DNA from: COE1 sp045579665
GTDB lineage: Bacteria > Bacillota > Clostridia > Lachnospirales > Lachnospiraceae
Direction: 5' to 3'
Assembly: GCA_045579665.1 (NCBI GenBank)
Contig: JAZNMO010000128.1
Location: 1-64,000 of the forward strand
DNA length: 64,000 nucleotides
In this document: in pieces, positions 41,714 to 48,993 of the stretch
Layout of the letters: each line of letters opens with the position of its first letter
How positions within the stretch are numbered: position 1 is the stretch's first letter
The notes under the pieces: model-generated
Database searches by the model: none
Told to the model about the DNA's origin: nothing
What the model saw: the letters and a program-made list of their open reading frames with translations, nothing else
Translations under genes and position numbers: made by a program

Positions 41714-42157
41714 ATGAACGTCCAATATATTATAAAAGCAAGACGTGCTCAACTAGGTTTGACATTAAAAGAAGTTGCTAAAGCATTGGGAGTATCCGAA
41801 GGAACTGTTTCAAGGTACGAAACAGGAGATATACAAAACATGGGAATAGATAAAATCCATGCATTGTCTAAGGTCTTACAATGTTCCCCTAGTTATCTCA
41901 TGGGTTGGGAAGAGTTAAATGATAATTTTCCGCTTTCCAATGTGGAAGAGACTATTATAGCGAAATATAGAAAGTCAGATGATGTAACCAAAGAAATGGT
42001 TCATAGAATTTTGAATATAGAAACAAATAGTAACTTTAATTTTACTAAGTATGCTGCGAACTCCTGCGATATAATAGAGGAAAAACCAGAGACATCCAAT
42101 GAGTTCGAAAAGCTCTATCCACCTGTTGGAGAATTAAAGCCGGATAAGGATGCCTGA
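41714..42157 (+). CDS. Phage repressor 2 (XRE family), shared C-terminal tail
   Basis: 147 residues from ATG 41714 behind AGGAG. The HTH (IIKARRAQLGLTLKEVAKAL, SEGTVSRYETGDIQ) differs from repressor 1. The following helices (VEETIIAKYRKSDDVTKEMV) are related to it, and the tail NEFEKLYPPVGELKPDKDA is nearly identical, also in DNA. Two repressors with separate DNA-binding heads and a common tail suggest two operator types sharing one partner. Which one binds which site is not known. Confidence 0.75.
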   Translation: MNVQYIIKARRAQLGLTLKEVAKALGVSEGTVSRYETGDIQNMGIDKIHALSKVLQCSPSYLMGWEELNDNFPLSNVEETIIAKYRKSDDVTKEMVHRILNIETNSNFNFTKYAANSCDIIEEKPETSNEFEKLYPPVGELKPDKDA

Positions 42158-42283
42158 TAAGCTTGTTATTTTCTTAGTGTTCTCTACATTGCCGGAGAAA
42201 TTAAGATTGATGAACAGAGTATCTGATTTCTTATAATATACTGAATAGACATCAGTACGCTTCATCCTAACATACTTAATCAT
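42134..42283 (-). CDS. Small convergent ORF, doubtful
   Basis: 49 residues from ATG 42283 (MIKYVRMKRTDVYSVYYKKS), overlapping the end of repressor 2 by 24 nt on the other strand. A TACAAT -10-like box lies upstream. Could encode a small regulator or excision factor; no family match. Confidence 0.35.
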   Translation of the reverse strand: MIKYVRMKRTDVYSVYYKKSDTLFINLNFSGNVENTKKITSLSGILIRL

Positions 42284-42287
42284 GCGC

Positions 42288-42393
42288 TCACACCTTTCTT
42301 TTACTTTATTTAATTGTAGCATAGTCTCAAGGTGTGAAACTACCCTTACATTTTCATATCTTATAAAACTTGCAACTTCGCAAGGTGTGAAAC
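42288..42393. promoter_or_regulatory. AAGGTGTGAAAC repeats and a degenerate palindrome before the integrase
   Basis: AAGGTGTGAAAC at 42329-42340 and 42382-42393 (53 bp apart), and an inverted TCACACCTT at 42288-42296. Between them TTGCAACTTCGCAA (42370-42383) is a two-mismatch copy of the dispersed palindrome and the only one outside a gene. Likely protein-binding sites that control the integrase or recombination. Confidence 0.55.
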
Positions 42394-42404
42394 AAGAACA
42401 AAAT

Positions 42405-42528
42405 AAAAACGCCCCGTAGTTGGAGCTACGAGACGTTCATTGTTCCTATAAATCTTACGACTTATACGAACCCCTAAGCAAGGTTCATTATAGCATAAGC
42501 CGTGAGATTTTCATAGGCTTATTTTTTA
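42405..42528 (+). terminator. Structured leader with terminator before the integrase
   Basis: Three stems: near 42408-42438 (CCGTAG / CTACG core), GAACC / GGTTC around 42470-42488, and ATAAGCC / GGCTTAT (42495-42501 with 42516-42522) running into ATTTTTT. The last is a good intrinsic terminator 20 bp before the integrase ribosome site, which may attenuate integrase expression in the lysogen. Confidence 0.65.
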
Positions 42529-42550
42529 TACTTATTTTTAGGAGGCTATA

Positions 42551-44224
42551 ATGAAACATGCTGCAATCTACGTCCGTGTATCTACAGGACATCAGGTAGA
42601 TAAGTGCTCTCTTCCATTCCAGAAGAAAGAGCTTAAGGCTTATCTCCAACATGTATTACACATTGATAAATACGAAATCTATGAGGATGCTGGTAGGTCT
42701 GCCAAGAATACCAAGCGTCCTGCCTTTGAGCGAATGATGAATGACATCAAGGCTGGCAAAGTATCTCATGTAGTAGTCTACAAGATAGACCGTATCAGCC
42801 GTAACCTTGTTGACTTCTCTATCATGCATGAAGAATTTAAGAGATACGGTACCACATTTATATCACTGAATGAACAGTTTGACACTTCATGCGCCATGGG
42901 TGCCGCAATGCTGAAAATCATTTTGGTGTTTGCGGAACTAGAGCGAAGCATAGACAGCGAGCGAGTCTCAGATATCATGAAGGACAGAGCTACGCAAGGG
43001 AAATGGAATGGTGCTAATATACCTTTAGGTTACAAGTGGTCTGAGGAAAAGAAGTTTCCCGTACCTGATGAAACAGAAGCTGAACGTGTACGCAAGATAT
43101 ATGATATGTATGACAAGGGTATGCGCACTCCTTCCATCACTCGCTATCTGAATGATAACAATATTCCAACTAAGAGAAACGGCCGCTGGACTACCAAGAC
43201 GGTAGCTGATATACTTCGCAATCCATTTTATAAAGGTACTCTCAGATACAACTACCGCAAATCAGCTCACGGTGAGATTAAGCCGGAGGAAGAATGGATT
43301 ATCGTAGAGAATAACCATAATGCTCTAATCGAACCGGCTCTATGGGAACGAGTGAACGCATCTATGGATGCATCTACTGCTACCCAGCGCATGAAAGGTA
43401 TGCCACATGCGGCCAAAAGGATTCATGTATTTGGTCGTATCGTTAAGTGTTCTTCCTGCGACTGTGTAATGCACAGTGATGTAGACCGTTTGCGTCGTAA
43501 CGGATTCAAACCAAGCACATATGTATGTCCGAACCGCAAGAGCTACCAGTGCTCCGAAGCTTATATATCAGATGTTACAATCGGACCATTTGTATTCAAT
43601 TACGTCCGCAATATGCTTCAAGTGACTGCCAAAGCCAAGCGCATTCAATCTAAGGATGAACTGGAACGTATGCTGTTATCCGGTACTCCATTTGAACATG
43701 TACTTGGTCTGTCAGATGATACACTCAATCAGCTATGGGAACTGCTGCACTCCACACATCCAAACGTCTACTATGCTCCTGTGTCTTCACAGGAACTACC
43801 AGTAGCAAATGTTGATGTAAAGTCATTAAAAGATAAAGGGGAACGTCTGAAACGTGCTCTTCAAAGATTGAAAGATGCTTATCTGTATTCTGATGATGGA
43901 ATGAGTGAAAAAGAATACTTGGAAACCAAGACGGACATTGAGACACAGCTTGTCGCTGTTAATAATGATATTCTATCAGCTCAGCAGAGCAATGTATCTG
44001 CTGAGGACTTTGACTTCATGGAGAAAGCTTCTGCCCTGCTCCTTAGCCACTGTCTGAATGCATCAGCAGAAATCGACTATCAGGAACTGTGGCTTGCCAC
44101 TGGTGCCGACATCCTTTGCGACGTCGCACACTCAATGATTAATGATATCTATACTCACGATGGGAAGATTATTTCGATTACATTTAAGAATGGAATGACA
44201 CACAAGTTTGTGTGGAAGGAATAG
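42551..44224 (+). CDS. int: Large serine integrase
   Basis: 557 residues. Catalytic Ser in YVRVSTGHQ (residue about 10). Resolvase-domain motifs follow: YEDAGRSAKNTKRPAFERMM, HVVVYKIDRISRN, LVFAELERSIDSERV. Next come the recombinase domain (IPLGYKWSE, NGRWTTKTVADILRNPFYKG), a zinc ribbon CSSCDCVMHSD ... CPNRKSYQC (about 300-340) and a coiled C-terminal part. It integrates by a 2-bp staggered exchange, here into miaB. ATG behind AGGAGG. Contains palindrome site 10. Confidence 0.95.
   Translation: MKHAAIYVRVSTGHQVDKCSLPFQKKELKAYLQHVLHIDKYEIYEDAGRSAKNTKRPAFERMMNDIKAGKVSHVVVYKIDRISRNLVDFSIMHEEFKRYGTTFISLNEQFDTSCAMGAAMLKIILVFAELERSIDSERVSDIMKDRATQGKWNGANIPLGYKWSEEKKFPVPDETEAERVRKIYDMYDKGMRTPSITRYLNDNNIPTKRNGRWTTKTVADILRNPFYKGTLRYNYRKSAHGEIKPEEEWIIVENNHNALIEPALWERVNASMDASTATQRMKGMPHAAKRIHVFGRIVKCSSCDCVMHSDVDRLRRNGFKPSTYVCPNRKSYQCSEAYISDVTIGPFVFNYVRNMLQVTAKAKRIQSKDELERMLLSGTPFEHVLGLSDDTLNQLWELLHSTHPNVYYAPVSSQELPVANVDVKSLKDKGERLKRALQRLKDAYLYSDDGMSEKEYLETKTDIETQLVAVNNDILSAQQSNVSAEDFDFMEKASALLLSHCLNASAEIDYQELWLATGADILCDVAHSMINDIYTHDGKIISITFKNGMTHKFVWKE
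44116..44129. repeat. Dispersed palindrome site 10
   Basis: TTGCGACGTCGCAC, one end base off, inside the integrase gene (encodes CDVA on the plus strand). Confidence 0.8.
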
Positions 44225-44230
44225 GAAAAA

Positions 44231-44262
44231 TGAAAAAGGACTCCTAGTTGGAGTCCTCTTCT
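44231..44262. terminator. Bidirectional terminator between integrase and rnlB
   Basis: AGGACTCC / GGAGTCCT, loop TAGTT (44237-44257), T-rich on both strands; ends both converging transcripts. Confidence 0.85.
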
Positions 44263-44264
44263 AT

Positions 44265-44618
44265 TTAACAATGTAATAAATATTCGCCGGGAACCAAAAC
44301 ACCCTTTTTCAGAGTTGACCTGTCACTTGCGTAATACTCTTCTATCATCTTTATGCTTTCGCTTGTTAAGTTCTCAACTAACTCTATTGATGAAGGTACA
44401 ACTTTACTACCGTCATAATATGCTTTTGCGAATCGATTGTAATTATCACCATTGCACAAAAGCAAATCAAACAAAATCCAACAACTACCAAGATTATGTT
44501 CTTCTAATTGCATATTCAGTGTACCTATTTTTGCAAGTGGATTAATATAAGTAGTTGGATATATAGCATAACTATATTCCAAGCAACTATTTAGTTCTCT
44601 TACAACTATCTTATTCAT
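44265..44618 (-). CDS. rnlB: RnlB-type antitoxin
   Basis: 117 residues. ILFDLLLCNGDNYNRFAKAY is close to the E. coli RnlB core (ILFDLLCANG then a Trp-Asn-Arg-Phe block), and the length fits. Antitoxin that binds and holds RnlA inactive. It follows the toxin gene by 18 nt, in the rnlA-rnlB order of E. coli. Located at the right prophage end, next to attR, where accessory defence genes usually lie. Confidence 0.8.
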   Translation of the reverse strand: MNKIVVRELNSCLEYSYAIYPTTYINPLAKIGTLNMQLEEHNLGSCWILFDLLLCNGDNYNRFAKAYYDGSKVVPSSIELVENLTSESIKMIEEYYASDRSTLKKGVLVPGEYLLHC

Positions 44619-44636
44619 ATTTTCTCTCTTACTTTC

Positions 44637-45716
44637 TTACTTGGCAGCCATAATCCTCTCATAGCTACTTTTAATATTTTCTATTGCTTGTTTAAATAAA
44701 GTATCTGCAACTCTTCTATCCTTAATGGTAACAGTTAACCAATCATTCTCTCTTGCATGAGAGTACTGGTGTCTAACTTTATACCACCATTGATATAACC
44801 TATTCATTTCCGATGCAATGGTGTCATTATCAACCATGCTTTCGTATTCAGCCTTCAATGTTAAAGGTGTTCGATGTTCTTCATTCGTGAAAAAGAAACC
44901 GATTGAATAATCATCAACAATAACATTATTATTAGATAAAAGCTTAAGCATAAATCCTTCAACACCTCTTGCCGAAGCCTGCACAATCATGGAATAATCT
45001 GGCATTGGAACTTCTACTCTATACTGAACAAATGCACTACATAATATATCCTTATGCGCTTTTGCTAAGAAATTATAGGAATCTCCTAACACCTCAGCCA
45101 TTTCATTCATTATATCGTCTACTTCTATAGAAACTTTAGCATATCTGATTTCAGCAGCTACTACATCTCTGGTTTCGCATTCCGTTGAGACTAATTCTAC
45201 TGCTTTATTAAAAAGTTGTAATCGTCTTCCTTGAATCTGTAATCTTTTAGTGTTTTTAAAATAATGAATAGTAATAGTATCGTCATATCGAATACTCTTT
45301 AATCTATATAAATATTCTTTATTATTTTCATTTTTATCATATTTAACATCATCATCACATAACAAATCGATAAATGCATCGAATGTATCTTTTTCCATTG
45401 TTACAGAAAAACTGTTGCTTGCCGCAGTTGTATTAACTGCGCCTAATCTATCTAAAATGTAATTAGCAAATTCTTTAGAAATCCCCTGATTCTTTCCTGT
45501 TGCCCACTGTAAAGTATATCTATTTCCTTTTGTTGGATAAAAATTTATTGCAAAGGACGTATCACTTAAAATAAATGTATATTGCTTCACTTGCTTATTT
45601 CCACCAAGCTCAATATCCTTCAAATCGTAATCTTTTTCACTGCAAAACCCTTCTACCCAGCTCTGGATATTATCTAAATTAATGTCTAGATTGGTAATCT
45701 TCTTATCTTCTGTCAT
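44637..45716 (-). CDS. rnlA: RnlA-type toxin (RNase LS family)
   Basis: 359 residues, same as E. coli RnlA (about 357). TLQWATGKNQGISKEFANYI, IRYDDTITIHYFKNTKRLQI followed by QGRRL, and MPDYSMIVQASARGVEGFML line up with RnlA repeats. The C-terminal part carries the HEPN RNase motif R315-x4-H320 (RHQYSH). RnlA cleaves mRNA and aborts infection by foreign phage when antitoxin is lost. A likely superinfection-defence cargo. ATG preceded by a TATAAT box near 45740, and by the old miaB promoter further upstream. Confidence 0.85.
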   Translation of the reverse strand: MTEDKKITNLDINLDNIQSWVEGFCSEKDYDLKDIELGGNKQVKQYTFILSDTSFAINFYPTKGNRYTLQWATGKNQGISKEFANYILDRLGAVNTTAASNSFSVTMEKDTFDAFIDLLCDDDVKYDKNENNKEYLYRLKSIRYDDTITIHYFKNTKRLQIQGRRLQLFNKAVELVSTECETRDVVAAEIRYAKVSIEVDDIMNEMAEVLGDSYNFLAKAHKDILCSAFVQYRVEVPMPDYSMIVQASARGVEGFMLKLLSNNNVIVDDYSIGFFFTNEEHRTPLTLKAEYESMVDNDTIASEMNRLYQWWYKVRHQYSHARENDWLTVTIKDRRVADTLFKQAIENIKSSYERIMAAK

Positions 45717-45812
45717 ACTTATTCCGTCCTATTATATATTTTAACACAATTATGTGAATTTTCAATTATTTTTCTGACTATTAGTATTTATACATACTCA
45801 CATATTACAACT

Positions 45813-46055
45813 TTACACACAAATGTCAAGGCTATAGGTCAATTTTGCTTTGAATATTTTCCCGTGAATAGAGTTCATCTGACAACCGAAGGTATTGATA
45901 CATGCAGTAACCTTATGGCCAAGCTTCAGTTCCTCCTCACGTAATACAGTCTGCATTTTCTTAATATAATAATACTGCTTATTATGCTCATCCGTAGGAA
46001 TTGGAGCATTTACATCTATTTCAGCCAATATTGCTTTCATTTCTTCCTTATTCAC
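45813..46055 (-). pseudogene. miaB: Displaced 5' end of the original host miaB
   Basis: 80-codon ORF. Residues 1-61 (MNKEEMKAILAEIDVNAPIP to FGCQMN) are the host miaB start, and the rest (SIHGKIFKAKLTYSLDICV) is phage arm. It lacks all but the first cluster cysteine, so it cannot be an active enzyme. It is transcribed, if at all, from the original promoter at 46108-46136 toward rnlA. Confidence 0.9.
45874..45893. other. attR (right prophage junction)
   Basis: TTCATCTGACAACC then GAAGGT; one base different from attL. Host DNA is to the right, phage to the left. Confidence 0.85.
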
Positions 46056-46107
46056 GTTACAACCTTACCTTTCCAGCATTAGCTTATAAAATCCAGTAAA
46101 CTCCACT

Positions 46108-46136
46108 ATTATATATGATTTTAAGCAATACTGCAA
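46108..46136 (-). promoter_or_regulatory. Original host miaB promoter, now pointing into the prophage
   Basis: -35 TTGCAG (46131-46136), 17-bp spacer, -10 TATAAT (46108-46113). No strong terminator is visible between it and rnlA. Confidence 0.8.
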
Positions 46137-46145
46137 TATGCAGAA

Positions 46146-46180
46146 AAATAAGGAAGAGACCGTATAACTCTGTCTCTTCC
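46146..46180 (-). terminator. Terminator of the secreted-protein gene
   Basis: GGAAGAGAC / GTCTCTTCC stem with a short loop, 7 nt after the stop at 46187, T-rich tail on the minus strand. Confidence 0.85.
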
Positions 46181-46186
46181 CTGATT

Positions 46187-46933
46187 TTATGAAATACCAA
46201 GCATATTTTTTAGTACCGTCTTTATACCGGTTCTGGTAGCCTCATCATTTGTGTAAGGATAGGTAATTTGTACTGCCTTATCAATGTAAGGTGCTGCTAA
46301 TGTGGAAAAGCATCTGAACTGCCCCCACGGAAGCAGACTCATATCCACATAGAACACTTCCCAGATGTCCTGCCCATTCCATGAATATTTTCCAATTAAT
46401 GCATTATCCTTTGGTGATTTATAAAAGATATCCTGATACATTCCGCAGTACATTACCACAGGTCTGCCCTCATAACAAGTGTAGATTTCCCTTCCATTTC
46501 CGGAAAACAGTTCAGGCAATCCATCTCCGGTTACATCTACCAGACCATACGTTGTAATACTCTGCTGTGACTGTTCTAAAAGCATTGCATATGCATCAGC
46601 TCGTTCTTCAAGAGCCTCTAACATAATTTCCTTTTCCGTCTTTGGAGCACTTACCTGCGCAATCAAAAAAGCTCCCGGAATATAATAAGTACCGCCTATA
46701 TCTACACGATAAAAACCGCTTGTTGTGATACCGGTAACCTTTACGAGTGTGAATCTTTCAAGCAAAAATGCAACATCCGTAAAAATATTATCCGTTGTAT
46801 ATACAGGTGTTCCTGAAGTAGAATACATTTCCATCTCAACAGCAATCACATTTGAAGCCGCCTTCACTTCCATAGTCGGAACCATTCCTCCCAAAATCCA
46901 TATAATAAGCATACATGATAAAATTTTCTTCAT
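46187..46933 (-). CDS. Secreted protein with SH3-like N-terminal region
   Basis: About 248 residues from ATG 46933 (MKKILSCMLIIWILGGMVPT), behind GGAGG. A Sec signal peptide ends VKA-AS. Residues 25-90 (MYSTSGTPVYTTDNIFTDVA) look like an SH3-type wall domain; the rest, with DVTGDGLPELFSGNGREIY, resembles secreted EF-hand-like repeat modules. Exported, probably wall-associated; function unknown. Confidence 0.7.
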   Translation of the reverse strand: MKKILSCMLIIWILGGMVPTMEVKAASNVIAVEMEMYSTSGTPVYTTDNIFTDVAFLLERFTLVKVTGITTSGFYRVDIGGTYYIPGAFLIAQVSAPKTEKEIMLEALEERADAYAMLLEQSQQSITTYGLVDVTGDGLPELFSGNGREIYTCYEGRPVVMYCGMYQDIFYKSPKDNALIGKYSWNGQDIWEVFYVDMSLLPWGQFRCFSTLAAPYIDKAVQITYPYTNDEATRTGIKTVLKNMLGIS

Positions 46934-47094
46934 AGCATCCCCTCCAAATGAAAAAAGCAATTTAAACAAGTTAAATTGCGACTGATTTCTAGTAATTTAT
47001 ATTCTTATTTAATGATACCATTTTCGACAATATTGTGTCAATGAAATACAAAATATATTTATTTCAGTTTTTATGCAAAATTTACGTGACTTTA

Positions 47095-47114
47095 GTTTTC
47101 AAAAGAACTATAAT
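47095..47114 (+). promoter_or_regulatory. Promoter of the flavin reductase gene
   Basis: -10 TATAAT (47109-47114), weak -35 (TGACTT, 16-17 bp upstream). AAAGGAG then precedes the ATG at 47148. Confidence 0.65.
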
Positions 47115-47147
47115 AAAAAGGCAATATAAAGAAAAGGAGCTTATACT

Positions 47148-47654
47148 ATGCATTCATTTCAACCAATTACAATCGATATGTTAGAAATAAATCCGTTTGA
47201 AAAAATCGGAAAAGACTGGGCACTCGTCACTGCAGGCACCAAAGAAAAAGCAAATACCATGACCGTGAGCTGGGGCGGCTTAGGTGTTATGTGGGGAAAG
47301 AACGTTGCATTTATTTTTATTCGCGATTCCCGTTACACCAAGGAGTTCATTGATAACGGCGACTTCTTTTCTGTAACCTTTTTTGATGAAGAATATAAGA
47401 AGGCTCTAAGCTACTGTGGTTCCCATTCAGGACGTAGCGAAGATAAGATGACAGCAGCCGGTCTTACACTTGCAAGCAAGCACAGCATTCCATATATCGA
47501 CGAAGGAAATCTGGTACTGCTCTGCAACAAGTTATCTGCAACAAGAATTACAGAAGATTCCTTCCTCACACCTGAGATTAAGGAGAAATGGTATCCAGAC
47601 GGTGATATGCATACCATGTATATTGCAGAGATTATTGAGGTTATGGCAAGATAA
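47148..47654 (+). CDS. Flavin reductase-like domain protein
   Basis: 168 residues. FMN-binding split-barrel of the flavin-reductase family: FEKIGKDWALVTAGTKEKAN then TMTVSWGGLG, FIRDSRYTKEFID, FFSVTFFDEEYKKALSYCGS, GRSEDK. Probably reduces FMN with NAD(P)H; substrate partner unknown. The only plus-strand host gene in the window, flanked by its own promoter and a terminator. Confidence 0.8.
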   Translation: MHSFQPITIDMLEINPFEKIGKDWALVTAGTKEKANTMTVSWGGLGVMWGKNVAFIFIRDSRYTKEFIDNGDFFSVTFFDEEYKKALSYCGSHSGRSEDKMTAAGLTLASKHSIPYIDEGNLVLLCNKLSATRITEDSFLTPEIKEKWYPDGDMHTMYIAEIIEVMAR

Positions 47655-47655
47655 A

Positions 47656-47689
47656 CAAAAACGAGTCGCGTAATTGCGACTCGTTTTGT
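47656..47689. terminator. Bidirectional terminator between flavin reductase and proA
   Basis: CGAGTCGC / GCGACTCG, loop GTAATT, T-rich on both sides. Confidence 0.9.
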
Positions 47690-47694
47690 TTATC

Positions 47695-48972
47695 TTATAA
47701 ATTTTTAAAATGGAATTCACTTTTGCCTGTCGCATAGTCATCCACAATCTGACCGGTGCCAAACAACTTGTACTTATAGGTTACCAGTCCCTCTAAACCA
47801 ACCGGACCTCTTGCGTGAATCTTGCTGGTACTGATACCAACCTCTGCACCAAATCCGTAACGGAATCCGTCTGCAAATCTGGTGGAACAATTCTGATATA
47901 CACCTGCAGAATCTACCATTCTCATAAAGTAAGCAGCCGAATCTGCGTTTTCCGTTATGATACAGTCCGTGTGATGAGAACCATGACGATTAATATGCTT
48001 TACTGCTTCTTCGACATTCTTTACTGTTTTAGCAGATACAATCAAATCAAGATACTCTGTATCAAAATCTTCATCTGTCGCTGCTTCACAAGAATACTTG
48101 TCAGTAATCTCCTTTGTTGCACGAAGTGTGATATTTTTCTCTGCAAATGCCTTCTGTAATACCGGCATCAACGCATCAACTGCATCCTCATGAATCAATA
48201 ATGTCTCTACAGAATTACAAGCTGCTGTGTATTGTGTCTTTGCATCTACAATAATCGGAACTGCCTTATTCACATCAAAATCCTTATCTACGTAAATATG
48301 ACAAATACCATCAGCATGACCAAGCACAGGAATCTTTGTGTTATTCATAATATACTGAACAAATGCATTAGAGCCTCTTGGAATCAACAAATCCACAGAC
48401 TCATGACAACTCAAAAGCTCTGCAATCTCATCACGAAGCTCTGCCTGGAACAAGCAACCTTCCGGAAGTCCACACTCTGTCGCTGCCTGGTAAATAATAT
48501 CAAACAACACCTTGTTCGTATATTTTGTCTCACTACCACCCTTTAAAATAGCACAGTTACCACTCTTGATACAAAGAGATGCAATCTGAATCAATGCATC
48601 AGGTCTTGCCTCAAAGATAACACCGATAACACCAATCGGACAGGTTTCTCTTACCAATACAAGATTGGTATCCAATTCTCTCTTTAACTGCTCCTTAAAA
48701 AGCGGGTCTTCCAAAGTCAAAAGATTCTGAATACCCTTTACGGAATCTGCAAGCTTCTGCTCGCTAAACTTCAGTCTCTTTACGACTGCAGGTGCAATCT
48801 GATTCTTCTCAGCCTCTTCCAAATCCTTAGCATTTGCTTCAAAGATAGCAGTCTGATTCTCCAATAATCGTTCTGCGATTTTTGCCAATGCGGCATTTCT
48901 TGTTTCAATTGTTGTACCAGCCATCAATGAACTGTCAAGCTTCATTTGTGCTGCTTTTTCCTGTATTGTCAT
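47695..48972 (-). CDS. proA: Gamma-glutamyl phosphate reductase (glutamate-5-semialdehyde dehydrogenase)
   Basis: 425 residues from ATG 48972 (AAGGG 8 nt upstream; an in-frame TTG lies two codons earlier). Second step of proline synthesis: NADPH reduction of glutamyl-5-phosphate. Catalytic Cys in TQYTAACNSVETLL. GVIGVIFEARPDALIQIASL, LKGGSETKYTN and VYQNCSTRFADGFRYGFGAE are family marks. proB lies three genes upstream in the same operon. Confidence 0.95.
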   Translation of the reverse strand: MTIQEKAAQMKLDSSLMAGTTIETRNAALAKIAERLLENQTAIFEANAKDLEEAEKNQIAPAVVKRLKFSEQKLADSVKGIQNLLTLEDPLFKEQLKRELDTNLVLVRETCPIGVIGVIFEARPDALIQIASLCIKSGNCAILKGGSETKYTNKVLFDIIYQAATECGLPEGCLFQAELRDEIAELLSCHESVDLLIPRGSNAFVQYIMNNTKIPVLGHADGICHIYVDKDFDVNKAVPIIVDAKTQYTAACNSVETLLIHEDAVDALMPVLQKAFAEKNITLRATKEITDKYSCEAATDEDFDTEYLDLIVSAKTVKNVEEAVKHINRHGSHHTDCIITENADSAAYFMRMVDSAGVYQNCSTRFADGFRYGFGAEVGISTSKIHARGPVGLEGLVTYKYKLFGTGQIVDDYATGKSEFHFKNL

Positions 48973-48993
48973 AGTCAAAACCCTTCTTCCTCA

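Larger units (their letters stand above)
5601..45893. mobile_element. Complete temperate podovirus-type prophage integrated in miaB
   Basis: The element is bounded by a shared block (TTCATCTGACAACC, one mismatch, AAGGT) at 5601-5620 and 45874-45893, giving about 40.3 kb. It carries a large serine integrase, repressor/Cro region, replication and recombination genes, both terminase subunits, portal, Prp, scaffold, N4-gp56-type capsid, P22-like connector/propeller proteins, a giant internal protein, baseplate-type proteins, holin and endolysin. There is no tape measure, sheath or long tail-tube gene, which indicates a short-tailed virion. All modules look uninterrupted, so it may be inducible. 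Confidence 0.95.

Noticed and set aside
41196..42157. The two repressors as one frameshifted gene
   Set aside because: Each has its own ribosome site, start, HTH and full tail; they are separate genes.
45813..46055. Second miaB start as an assembly duplication
   Set aside because: It differs from 4328-5782 at many codons, and similarity ends exactly at the att core, which fits integration, not duplication.
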